Part shown: positions 7,620-15,117 of the stretch, piece by piece
How positions within the stretch are numbered: position 1 is the stretch's first letter
Layout: every line of letters starts with the position of its first letter
Source of the DNA: Nitrospira sp.
GTDB lineage: Bacteria > Nitrospirota > Nitrospiria > Nitrospirales > Nitrospiraceae
Assembly: GCA_025361385.1 (NCBI GenBank)
Contig: JANYAJ010000249.1
Location: forward strand, 1 to 15,224
DNA length: 15,224 nt
Direction of reading: 5' to 3'
The notes under the pieces: generated by a model
The model's input: only the letters and a program-made list of their open reading frames with translations
Databases searched by the model: none
What the model was told of the DNA's origin: nothing
Made by a program: the position numbers and the translations under genes

Positions 7620-8069
7620 CTATCCTAACCGTCCCAGTCGTTGCAAGGCCACGATCGCAACATCATCTCCGCCAATCGTAACCGACCCCAGCGTTTCAAG
7701 ATCACCGCTGATATTAGGCCGAATCGTTGCGGCATCCACGGTTTCGAGAGAAGGTACCGCCGCATCAATACAGATCGCCATCGGTCCATCGACGTGGCGA
7801 GCGACCAGGCACAGCAATGGATCTCCCTGCAAGGTGCGACTCAGTCTGTTCGCCAATTCATAAACCGGCATCACCTGATGGTCCCGTTTCAGCATCGCCT
7901 GCACGAACGGTGTCCGACTCGGGACGGGAATACTGTCAGTCCAGGGTGACACGCCTCCCACATCTTCCGTCCGTGCGGCCAACTTCATCCCACCAATGGA
8001 AAAGACCACCACATTCCACGACCGTTTCGTGGTCTGAGTCTGCTGCTGCCCTCGAGCTGCCCTCAGCAC
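7620..8069 (-). CDS. divergent CheW-like coupling protein (second of overlapping pair)
   Basis: About 149 residues with a CheW-type beta-barrel pattern: it opens with VVVFSIGGMKLAARTEDVGGV, continues with PVPSRTPFVQAML and VMPVYELANRL, and ends with an LGSVTIGGDDVAIVALQRL strand pair. The canonical NLRG motif of CheW is absent (LKRDHQVMPV in its place), so binding to receptor or CheA may differ. I start it at the GTG at 8069, which overlaps the upstream CheW stop as GTGCTGA and has GGTGG just upstream; a frame open to 8162 exists but would lie inside the previous gene. The 7-base overlap implies translational coupling. It could be a ChpC-like accessory CheW. Confidence 0.8.
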   Translation of the reverse strand: MLRAARGQQQTQTTKRSWNVVVFSIGGMKLAARTEDVGGVSPWTDSIPVPSRTPFVQAMLKRDHQVMPVYELANRLSRTLQGDPLLCLVARHVDGPMAICIDAAVPSLETVDAATIRPNISGDLETLGSVTIGGDDVAIVALQRLGRLG

Positions 8070-8581
8070 GATCCACCAACTGTGAGCGGACCAGCGGTGA
8101 CCAGCTGCGAGATTTCCCTCCCGGCCACAGATACCACCTCGGCCAACTCTCCCAGCATCCACGCAGGATTCACGATCAACACAAGAAGGTCCTCATACAG
8201 CAGCATCCCTCCAAACCACCTTCGTTCATCGCATTGAAACTGCGGCGGCAACGGAAGACAGTTCTTTCGTTCGACGTCCGTCAAGCCGACCACCTGCTCG
8301 ACGCAAATCGCGCCATACGAATGCCCGTTCGAATACAACACCGTCCGCATCTCGTGACCGGACAGGTCGACGACCAACGAGAGTAACTGAGCAAGATCAA
8401 CCGGCTGGTAGAGCGTCCCCGACGCCGTCACAGCCTGTTCATGGCCGGCCTCTTCGGGCGTGAGGACACCACGGACGCCATCTGCAGGCAATGCCAGATA
8501 ACTCCCTCCCAGACGAACGACCAAGAAGCTGGCCGTCTCTACGAGTACATTCGTCGATTTAAGATGACCTCGTAAACTCAT
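8063..8581 (-). CDS. divergent CheW-like coupling protein (first of overlapping pair)
   Basis: A 172-residue CheW-domain protein. Typical features are ASFLVVRLGGSYLALPADGVRGVL at the N-terminal subdomain, LYQPVDLAQLL at the usual mid-barrel position, the strand YGAICVEQVVGL, and WFGGMLLYEDLLVLIVNPAWML near the C-terminus. It lacks a recognisable NLRG motif. A start at the ATG at 8581 is supported by AGGA six bases upstream. The gene follows cheA by 65 bases and overlaps the next CheW-like gene by seven. Two adjacent divergent CheWs after a hybrid CheA suggest dedicated adaptors, possibly linking the CheA array to the unusual downstream proteins; this is inferred from position only. Confidence 0.83.
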   Translation of the reverse strand: MSLRGHLKSTNVLVETASFLVVRLGGSYLALPADGVRGVLTPEEAGHEQAVTASGTLYQPVDLAQLLSLVVDLSGHEMRTVLYSNGHSYGAICVEQVVGLTDVERKNCLPLPPQFQCDERRWFGGMLLYEDLLVLIVNPAWMLGELAEVVSVAGREISQLVTAGPLTVGGSC

Positions 8582-8646
8582 GATCGTTCCTGTTCTGACA
8601 ACAACTCGACAACAACCACCATTCGAAAAATCAGACGGTAGAGCGC

Positions 8647-11600
8647 CTATTGACGCACGATGGCCTCTTTACCGATCCATCGCTCAATTTCCTGAATCAA
8701 GACCCGCTCTTCTACCGGCTTGGGAATATATGAGCTCGCGCCAATATTCAGCGCCATTTGCCGGTGTTTATCTCCGGCTCTGGTCGTCATCACGATAATC
8801 GGCGTCTGCTGCGTTTGCGCCCGGCTGCGCAATCCCTGAATCACTTCATAGCCATTGAGCTTCGGCATCTCAAGATCGGTAAGGATAAGTCGGTAGTTTT
8901 GTGCCGATGCTTTACGGAGACCTTCTTCTCCATCCACCGCGGTATCGACTTTATACCCGGCAGACTCCAACATCCGGCCCACGAACTTCCGGATGCTCAA
9001 GGAGTCGTCGATTAAGAGAATCGACGGTTCCGACGCCTTCGGCTCTGGCGCCTCGACGTATGGGATTAGGGCCTCTGCGGAGGCTGATGCATCTAATGAC
9101 AACTCCGGTCCCGCCGCGACTGGCGCCTCTCGCGCCAGCAGTCGAGCCGGGTCCAACACAAGTATCACGCGACCTTCCGGATCGATGGTCGCGCCACCGA
9201 AGCTGGAACGATCCAACGACTTAAACGACCCCAAGGGCTTAATGACGATTTCCTGACGACCGAGTAATTCATCAACCAGCAAGCCGATCATGCCAGCGGC
9301 CGTTCGCACGATGACAACCGGTCTCCCAACTTCCACCGGCACACTGACTCGAGTAAGCAGCTGCTGGAGTGGCTGCACCTCAATCGCCTCATCGCCGACA
9401 TGCAAGATCGACCGTTCGCCCATGCGTTGATGCGAACTAGCTGTCAGCATCGTGACTTCGCGCACCGCCGGCAACGGAATCGCATAACGCTCACTCCCGG
9501 CCTTCACCATGAGAGCCGTGGCAATCAGCAATGTCAGCGGGAGATTCAAGGTGAACTTCGTCCCCACACCTCGGATGGATTCAACATCGATGTGGCCGTT
9601 CATGCTCTCGATGACACGTTTCACCACATCCATGCCGACCCCGCGCCCGGCCTGATCACCGATCTGGTCAGCCGTCGAAAATCCCGGCATGAAAATAAAC
9701 TTGATGACTTCGGATTCCGGTAACACGCGGGCGACCTCCGGGCGAACCAACCCTCGCTCCACGGCCTTGGCCCGGATCTTTTCAACGTCGAGCCCCGCTC
9801 CATCGTCTTCTACTTCGATCAATACGGCATTCCCGCGATGCGCCGCATGGAGATAAATCGTCCCAGCTGCAGGCTTTCCCTTCGACACGCGAACCGCCGC
9901 AGGCTCGATCCCGTGATAGACGGCGTTGCGCACGAGGTGCACCAACGGATCGACCAGCCGCTCCACAACACCCGTGTCCACTTCGGTATGTTCACCGGAA
10001 GTGACCAACGATACCTCTTTCCCAGTCGCACGAGCCATCTCGCGTGTGGCGCGGCGGAACCGGGTGAACGGCGTGCCGACCGGCACCATACGGGCCCGGG
10101 CAATTTCATCCCGCATCCCGAGGGTTAGTTGTGCGAGGTGACTCATGTCTTCATGCGAACGGCGAATCGAGCCGCTCAACTGCGTCATCGACTCGGTAAT
10201 ATCCGCCGTGACCTCACTGATGCGGCGAGCCAAAATATTGAAATCGTCGTACTTGTCCAATTCAAAACTACCGAAGTCACTAATGCCGGTCACTCCCTGA
10301 AACGGAACGGTCGCCGGACTCGAGGCCGCAGCAGGAAGCGTAAAGGTATGTTTCTCTTCAAACGAACGAACCGATTCGACTAACCGTCCTTTGCAGGCTA
10401 AAACTTGTTGTGAAAGATTCTCCAGCATATGTAGCCGCTGCTCGAGCCGACCTCGGCCGATGACCAGCTCACCGACCAGATTCAACAATCGCTCCAACCG
10501 ATCGCGGCTCACGCGGATGACTTCACGATCTTCTGCCGCTTTACCCTCCGACTTCGCAGGCTCGTTGTCTTGTTGATCGTGTGCGTCCTGCTCTACCGAC
10601 GCTTCAACTGGATGAGCGGCAGGCCTCGACTCAACGGCCTGAGCCGCCATTGGCTGATCGAGCTGTTTGAGTCCTTGCATTGCGACAGCAAATCGCTGGC
10701 GCAGCATATCGAGGGCCGAAGAGTCCCGCCGCATCAACAGGCGAACCACATCGACCGATCGCAACAGCGCGTCCGTATGCCCGGGGAGAATCTTGACGCG
10801 GCCATCGCGCACCGCTCCCATAAAATCTTCGACATAGTGCGTCAAATCGCCGATCGACTGGAATCCAACCGTGTAGGCAGACCCCTTGAGCGTATGAGCG
10901 GTCCGAAAGAGCTGATTGATCACTTCAGGATTGTGCTGTTCCTTCTCAAGACGTAGCAGTTGCGCTTCAAGGGATTCGAGGTACTCCTGGGCTTCAGGGG
11001 CAAAATAGGAGAGCACTTCGGCATCCAGAAGCGGCAACAAATACTCATCCGTCAGAGGACTCTCGGCAGAAGGCGTTTCCACTACAGAGCCGGAAGACGC
11101 CACAGAGCAATCCATGACGGCCGCCGCAACGGGCACCGCCGACACGACCGGAGCAACCGCCGAAGCCTCCACCGCGATACCTTCCCCACTGCGAATCTGT
11201 TCAAGCGCCTGAGTGACTTCTGGCACATCATGCTGCAATTGAATAATATTCTCGTCGTCTCGGCGCATGAGCAGACGAATCACCTCCACCGCTCGACTGA
11301 TCACGCCTACCAACGATGACGACATGGTCGCCCGTCCCTCACGAACCGCAATCATACAATCTTCGATCGGATGAACCATGTCGCCGACAACCTTAAAGCC
11401 GATCGTGTGTGCAGACCCTTTCAGCGTGTGGGCAGTGCGATAGAGCGTCTGGATGGCCTCTCCATCCTTGGAGTCATGACGCAGACGATGCAGGAGCGAC
11501 TCAATGGTCTGCAGATACTCCTCCGCTTCAGGAGCGAAATACGATAGGACCTCAGGATCGAGAGTCGGCACGAGATAGTCCGGGGTGAATATGGTTGGTT

Positions 11601-12015
11601 CTAATGGAACCATGGCAAGCACAGACGGGAACAATTTAGCCACTTCGTCTTTCCATCGCGCACTCACGGATGGGTCTTCAGCGCCGCCTCGTGCAACCAC
11701 TTTCAATTGAGACTCGAACGAAATCACCATCCCACGTAAGGTCTCCAATGCCTTCGGCCAGAGCGCGGCCTCGATAGACGGCGCCTCTTCCAAGGTGGAT
11801 TCCAACAATGCCCCCAACAGGGCTAACCCCTCGTATCCGTAGAGTCCTGACGCCCCGCGAATTTTATGTGCCCAGACATACTGCTCTTGCAGCCGTGCGG
11901 GTGTGGACATCGTCTCATCGGACGGATGAAATGCCTTCGTGAGAATACCCATCGCTTCCGACGCTTCTGCGACGAAAATATCAACGAGGCCGTCTCGGTC
12001 AAGTTCGGAGCTCAT
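8647..12015 (-). CDS. cheA: hybrid CheA histidine kinase: three Hpt domains, kinase core, CheW-like domain, receiver
   Basis: A 1122-residue cytoplasmic kinase of the ChpA/PilL-like hybrid type. Hpt1 covers about residues 8-108 with H50 in AHKIRGAS; Hpt2 about 146-275 with H196 in TAHTLKGSAH; Hpt3 about 324-452 with H374 in TAHTLKGSAY. A charged linker (455-497) replaces a P2 domain. Then come the P3 dimerisation helices (about 500-645), the ATPase domain (N-box HLVRNAVYHG 693-702, G1 DDGAG 737-741, G2 GRGVGMD 790-796, GVGTKF 816-821), a P5 CheW-like domain (825-965) and a receiver (998-1118; D1003/D1004, phospho-acceptor D1047, T1077, K1099). All catalytic elements are present. The ATG at 12015 has AAAGGA five bases upstream. 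Order with its neighbours matches the Pil-Chp core. Confidence 0.96.
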   Translation of the reverse strand: MSSELDRDGLVDIFVAEASEAMGILTKAFHPSDETMSTPARLQEQYVWAHKIRGASGLYGYEGLALLGALLESTLEEAPSIEAALWPKALETLRGMVISFESQLKVVARGGAEDPSVSARWKDEVAKLFPSVLAMVPLEPTIFTPDYLVPTLDPEVLSYFAPEAEEYLQTIESLLHRLRHDSKDGEAIQTLYRTAHTLKGSAHTIGFKVVGDMVHPIEDCMIAVREGRATMSSSLVGVISRAVEVIRLLMRRDDENIIQLQHDVPEVTQALEQIRSGEGIAVEASAVAPVVSAVPVAAAVMDCSVASSGSVVETPSAESPLTDEYLLPLLDAEVLSYFAPEAQEYLESLEAQLLRLEKEQHNPEVINQLFRTAHTLKGSAYTVGFQSIGDLTHYVEDFMGAVRDGRVKILPGHTDALLRSVDVVRLLMRRDSSALDMLRQRFAVAMQGLKQLDQPMAAQAVESRPAAHPVEASVEQDAHDQQDNEPAKSEGKAAEDREVIRVSRDRLERLLNLVGELVIGRGRLEQRLHMLENLSQQVLACKGRLVESVRSFEEKHTFTLPAAASSPATVPFQGVTGISDFGSFELDKYDDFNILARRISEVTADITESMTQLSGSIRRSHEDMSHLAQLTLGMRDEIARARMVPVGTPFTRFRRATREMARATGKEVSLVTSGEHTEVDTGVVERLVDPLVHLVRNAVYHGIEPAAVRVSKGKPAAGTIYLHAAHRGNAVLIEVEDDGAGLDVEKIRAKAVERGLVRPEVARVLPESEVIKFIFMPGFSTADQIGDQAGRGVGMDVVKRVIESMNGHIDVESIRGVGTKFTLNLPLTLLIATALMVKAGSERYAIPLPAVREVTMLTASSHQRMGERSILHVGDEAIEVQPLQQLLTRVSVPVEVGRPVVIVRTAAGMIGLLVDELLGRQEIVIKPLGSFKSLDRSSFGGATIDPEGRVILVLDPARLLAREAPVAAGPELSLDASASAEALIPYVEAPEPKASEPSILLIDDSLSIRKFVGRMLESAGYKVDTAVDGEEGLRKASAQNYRLILTDLEMPKLNGYEVIQGLRSRAQTQQTPIIVMTTRAGDKHRQMALNIGASSYIPKPVEERVLIQEIERWIGKEAIVRQ
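10658..11579 (-). repeat. tandem duplicated Hpt modules inside cheA
   Basis: Residues ~146-275 and ~324-452 of CheA are clear duplicates: both open with a YLxPxLDxEVLSYFAPEA segment, both have TAHTLKGSA, and both end each module with RLLMRRD. They are joined by a ~50-residue Ala/Val/Ser-rich linker. Hpt1 at the N-terminus is much more divergent, so the duplication concerns Hpt2 and Hpt3 only. Confidence 0.85.
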
Positions 12016-12030
12016 CCCTATCCTTTCTTA

Positions 12031-12057
12031 CCCGGAGCATCCAGAGGATGCTCCGGG
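12031..12057 (-). promoter_or_regulatory. intercistronic hairpin between MCP and cheA genes
   Basis: CCCGGAGCATC (12031-12041) and GATGCTCCGGG (12047-12057) form a perfect 11-bp GC-rich stem with a 5-base loop, inside the 50-base gap between the MCP stop and the cheA start. Read in the direction of transcription it is followed by TAAGAAAGGATAGGG and the cheA ATG, without a U-tract, so it is not a classical terminator. Likely roles are stabilising the upstream mRNA 3' end, an RNase processing site, or setting the MCP to CheA ratio. Confidence 0.7.
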
Positions 12058-12065
12058 AAGCCGAC

Positions 12066-13940
12066 CTAGACCAATTTAAACTGGGCGACGGAGGACGTCA
12101 GCCCTTCGGCGAGCTTCGCCATATCTTCGACGGTCACGCGCGCAGAGTCCGTCACCTTTTGCGTCGCCGCGGCACCGCCTGAGAAGTCCTTAATCGAGCG
12201 ACCCACCTGGTCCGTCGACGCGGTCTGGGTGACCGCCGCGCTGGCGATGGTCTGTGCCAACTCTGACGAACGTTGGGCGATTCCTGAAATTTCGTTGAAC
12301 ACTTCACCTGTACGCAGCGCGGAGGCCGATCCGGCTTCCACCGCCTGCGTTTCCTGTTCCATCGCAACCACCGCGTCTTGCGTTTCCGTCTGAATCACCT
12401 TCACCAGATCGGCGATTTCGCGCGTCGCTTGCGTCGAGCTTTCGGCCAGCTTCCTGACCTGATCGGCGACGACGGCGAATCGGGCTCCGGCCTCGCCGGC
12501 GCCAGCCGCCTCGATGGCTGCGTTCAACGCCAGCAGGTTCGTCTGATTAGCGATATCTCGAATCGTCGACACGATCTGCGAAATTTCCAAGGACCGGTCG
12601 CCCAGCGCCTTGACCTGCTTCGACATACGTTGCACGGCTGAACGAATGCTGTGCATGTCCTGCACGGTTTCTTCCACGGCCACTCGTCCGCGTTCCGTCG
12701 CCTGCAACACCTGCTTCGCAGATTCCGAAGAGGCGCCGGCGGTTTCCGCAACCTGACGCATGGATGTGGCCAATTGTTCGACCGCGCCCAACGTCTTCGT
12801 AGATTCATCCGCTTGGTGTTTGGCGGTTCCGGCCATCTGTCCTGCACTTTCCCGAAGAGTCCCGGCAGATTTGTTGACGCGTTCGGCAGCCTCTCGAACC
12901 TGTTTCAACAACTGTCCGAACCTGGTCACCATGAGGTTGAACCCGTCCGCAAGGTTGCCGAACATATCTGCCGTCACCTCACCGCGTTTCGTCAAATCTC
13001 CTTTACCGACGTCCGAGACCAAGACCAGAAAGCTCATCAAACGTTTCTGCATGTCGTCGCGCTCGGACTCCGATGTCACCAGCGCTGTAATACGGTCCAA
13101 CATGGAGTTGAATGAGGCCGCCATCTGTCCGAGTTCGTCCTTTGACGTGATCTTGGCGCGAGCTTGATAGTTGCCGCTTGCCGCCAACTGTGCGACGTGC
13201 GCAACCTGTCCAATACCCAGCGCCAATTTATGCGCCACCCAGTAACCGATCGATAATCCCAACAACACCGCGAGCACTCCGCCGATCACCAACGCGAGGG
13301 TTGCATTTGCCGCAAGAGACTTGGCCTCAGTGCTGAGGTCCTTGGCGACTTCCTGCATCGTCTTAATCTGCTCTGAGTGACGGCTGCTCACCTCATCAAA
13401 GGCCGGTGCAATACTCACCGTCAAGGCAAGCTGCCCTAACTCTCTCATCTGTTGCGCCTGCCCAGCCGACAATGTCTTCGACTCAAAGCTTTCTGCGATG
13501 GCGGCGACCCCAGCCTCCGACTGTTGAAAGAATGTGGCGAGCGCGCCTTTGAGCTGAACAAGGTCCTTGGCTTCATCACGGCCGGAACTTGAGGTGCGTA
13601 AGTTCGACGTCTCATATTTGGCAATCAACAGATCGACCTGTTGTCGATATGGTCCGATCTTGGCGACGTCGACTTTAAAATCCGTGGCACGAGGTGCCCG
13701 AGCAAGGTCCTGGAGCGTCTCATGGTACTTATTGATGTTGAACAACAGCGTGTTGAAATCGATCAGCGGCAGGGTGTAGTCAGCGTAAATCGCGTCAGTC
13801 TGTTGGCTGATGCGCTTATTCGTCCACACACCCAACGAGCTCATGATCACGATGATGACGCTGACGATGCCGAAGGCCGTCAACAGCTTCGTCTGTGTTT
13901 TTAAGTCCTCAAACCGTTGCAGTACAGTAGGCCTCGCCAT
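12066..13940 (-). CDS. methyl-accepting chemotaxis protein (4HB sensor, tandem HAMP)
   Basis: A 624-residue transmembrane chemoreceptor in the PilJ position of the operon. TM1 is at about residues 19-39, followed by a periplasmic helical 4HB_MCP-type sensor (40-212), TM2 (213-235), a first HAMP (235-288), a second HAMP-like segment (about 300-350, with GKGDLTKRG) and the signalling hairpin (about 360-620). The tip (461-500) reads [20 protein letters not shown] followed by [20 protein letters not shown]. This is close to the consensus but with G480 for Arg, GAR for GRG and Q494 for Glu. No C-terminal pentapeptide for CheR docking is present; it ends VAQFKLV. A very strong Shine-Dalgarno (AAGGAGGAGG, five bases before the ATG) suggests high expression. 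It lies 80 bases after the upstream cheW and should form an array with CheA and CheW. Confidence 0.95.
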   Translation of the reverse strand: MARPTVLQRFEDLKTQTKLLTAFGIVSVIIVIMSSLGVWTNKRISQQTDAIYADYTLPLIDFNTLLFNINKYHETLQDLARAPRATDFKVDVAKIGPYRQQVDLLIAKYETSNLRTSSSGRDEAKDLVQLKGALATFFQQSEAGVAAIAESFESKTLSAGQAQQMRELGQLALTVSIAPAFDEVSSRHSEQIKTMQEVAKDLSTEAKSLAANATLALVIGGVLAVLLGLSIGYWVAHKLALGIGQVAHVAQLAASGNYQARAKITSKDELGQMAASFNSMLDRITALVTSESERDDMQKRLMSFLVLVSDVGKGDLTKRGEVTADMFGNLADGFNLMVTRFGQLLKQVREAAERVNKSAGTLRESAGQMAGTAKHQADESTKTLGAVEQLATSMRQVAETAGASSESAKQVLQATERGRVAVEETVQDMHSIRSAVQRMSKQVKALGDRSLEISQIVSTIRDIANQTNLLALNAAIEAAGAGEAGARFAVVADQVRKLAESSTQATREIADLVKVIQTETQDAVVAMEQETQAVEAGSASALRTGEVFNEISGIAQRSSELAQTIASAAVTQTASTDQVGRSIKDFSGGAAATQKVTDSARVTVEDMAKLAEGLTSSVAQFKLV

Positions 13941-13960
13941 GGGAACCTCCTCCTTCTAGC
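13941..13960 (-). promoter_or_regulatory. unusually strong ribosome binding site of the MCP gene
   Basis: On the minus strand AGAAGGAGGAGG lies five bases before the MCP start codon. It is the best Shine-Dalgarno in the window and fits a receptor needed in excess over CheA and CheW. The cheA, CheW and receiver genes have weaker matches. Confidence 0.7.
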
Positions 13961-14020
13961 TAACTAGCGGTCGATGCATTCATGTCGTGAATAGCCTGGC
14001 ATAGTGACGTTTCCGCATAC

Positions 14021-14545
14021 TTATCCCGCGCTCTCGAAGTGCGAGAGCACCGCTGCGGTTTCTAACACTCCCCGTAACCGGTCCTCGAGTTTGACCACCG
14101 TCGACACAAAGGGAAACTCGGCCTCCCCCGTGCCGGTTGGAGCCGGCATGAATTGGTCCTTTGAAAGGGTGCGAATTTCTGGCACCGTATCCACCAACAC
14201 ACCCACTTGCCAATTCCCATGCTTCACGACAACGGCATATTGCAGCGTGGCCTCTGCGTTGAGCGAAAACATCATCCGCAGGTCGAGCAGCGGAATCACC
14301 GTCCCGCGCAGATTCGTGACGCCCACCAAACCTGAAGGCATTCCGGGAACCGGCGTGATGGATTCCACGACGAACACTTCGCGAACGCTCCGCAGATCGA
14401 TCGTGAAGAGTTCCCCTCCCATGGAGATGATGGCGGCACGAATGGTCGCCGATCCAGAGGAATGATCCGGGCCGGCTCCTGAGCGTGACGCGTCAGACGC
14501 TGGCCTGCTGGAATCCACGGTCATGACATGCTGCATCGATGCCAT
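14021..14545 (-). CDS. cheW: CheW coupling protein (PilI-like position)
   Basis: A 174-residue canonical CheW that couples the MCP to CheA. A Ser-rich, low-complexity N-terminal extension (about 1-33) precedes the CheW fold, which includes LFTIDLRSVREVF, VPGMPSGLVGVTNLRGTVIPLLDLR (NLRG at residues 78-81, the hallmark receptor/CheA contact loop), VGVLVDTVPEI and LRGVLETAAVL. The ATG at 14545 is chosen with AAGG just upstream; ATGs at codons 4 and 8 are possible. It follows the receiver gene by only four bases and precedes the MCP, the same arrangement as pilH-pilI-pilJ. It is the only one of the three CheWs here with the standard motif. Confidence 0.93.
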   Translation of the reverse strand: MASMQHVMTVDSSRPASDASRSGAGPDHSSGSATIRAAIISMGGELFTIDLRSVREVFVVESITPVPGMPSGLVGVTNLRGTVIPLLDLRMMFSLNAEATLQYAVVVKHGNWQVGVLVDTVPEIRTLSKDQFMPAPTGTGEAEFPFVSTVVKLEDRLRGVLETAAVLSHFESAG

Positions 14546-14549
14546 TGCC

Positions 14550-14912
14550 TTAGCCCATCACTCGCTTAATGGCCGCAAGCAGCTCTTCGTTTTTGAACGG
14601 CTTCACAATGTGGCCGTTTGCCCCTTGCTGTTGTCCCCAGAACTTATCGCTCTCATTGCCTTTCGAGGTGCAGAGAATGATCGGAACATTCTTGCAACGT
14701 TCATCGCCCTTCAAATCACGACAGGCTTGGAACCCGTTGCGGCCCGGCATCACGACATCCATCACGATGAGATCAGGCTTCTCGCTGGCCACTTTGTCTT
14801 CGAGCTTCTCGGTATTCGGAAAGGACACCACGGTGTAATTGGCTGCCTTGAGGCATCCTTCGATCAATTGCAGCTCGGCGTACGAATCATCGACCACGAC
14901 AATCTTGCTCAT
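14550..14912 (-). CDS. single-domain response regulator, PilH/CheY-like
   Basis: A 120-residue stand-alone receiver. Key residues are the acidic pair D8/D9, phospho-acceptor D52 in VMDVVMPGRNG, T82 and K104 in VKPF. The segment SDKFWGQQQGA is typical of PilH/PilG-type receivers (DKxWGxxQGA) rather than flagellar CheY. It is expected to be phosphorylated by the CheA encoded three genes downstream and to act as phosphate sink or output. The ATG at 14912 has AGGAG eight bases upstream. It is the first gene of the main block; a 73-base gap separates it from the upstream DUF3365 fragment, and I see no convincing promoter there, so the operon may begin further right. An internal part (codons 19-57) is repeated at the window's right edge. 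Confidence 0.93.
   Translation of the reverse strand: MSKIVVVDDSYAELQLIEGCLKAANYTVVSFPNTEKLEDKVASEKPDLIVMDVVMPGRNGFQACRDLKGDERCKNVPIILCTSKGNESDKFWGQQQGANGHIVKPFKNEELLAAIKRVMG
14740..14858. repeat. 119-bp exact direct repeat, copy 1 (inside receiver gene)
   Basis: This stretch, codons 19 to 57 of the receiver gene plus two bases, is identical to 15106-15224. The match begins where base 14739 (G) and 15105 (T) differ and runs unbroken to the last base of the window. Confidence 0.95.
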
Positions 14913-14985
14913 CTTGCGCGCTCCTTTGGTGAGGTAACGTGAATGCGTGCTATCTCATATCTCGGTCAGGTCCAATCTCTTGACG

Positions 14986-15117
14986 CTATTTCAGCGGCAG
15001 CACCACGCTGATTGCCCCGGCCAACTCCCCTTCTTTCCATCCCTCTTTCTTCATGCCGGTCACATCGCGCTCGCCTTTTGGTGAACCATGGCAACCCAGG
15101 CAGGTCGGCCCGGCATC
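14986..15117 (-). CDS. C-terminal fragment of a DUF3365 (Tll0287-like) heme c sensor protein
   Basis: Reading leftward on the minus strand, the frame gives DAGPTCLGCHGSPKGERDV, then a TGMKKEGWKEG segment, then ELAGAISVVLPLK and a TAG stop at 14986-14988. CLGCH is a CxxCH covalent heme c site, and the KEGWKEGELAGAISV ending is the hallmark of the DUF3365 / Tll0287-like domain, found in periplasmic heme sensors often placed beside kinases or chemoreceptors. Only about 40 residues are reliable: the frame meets a TGA at 15139-15141, inside sequence copied from the receiver gene, so the true N-terminal part is not in this window. It precedes the receiver gene in the same direction by 73 bases and may be the first gene of the operon and a sensory input. 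Confidence 0.8.
   Translation of the reverse strand, partial: DAGPTCLGCHGSPKGERDVTGMKKEGWKEGELAGAISVVLPLK

Noticed and set aside
12031..12057. The MCP-cheA hairpin as an intrinsic terminator
   Set aside because: No U-tract follows the stem in the direction of transcription, and cheA follows within 15 bases with its own ribosome binding site.
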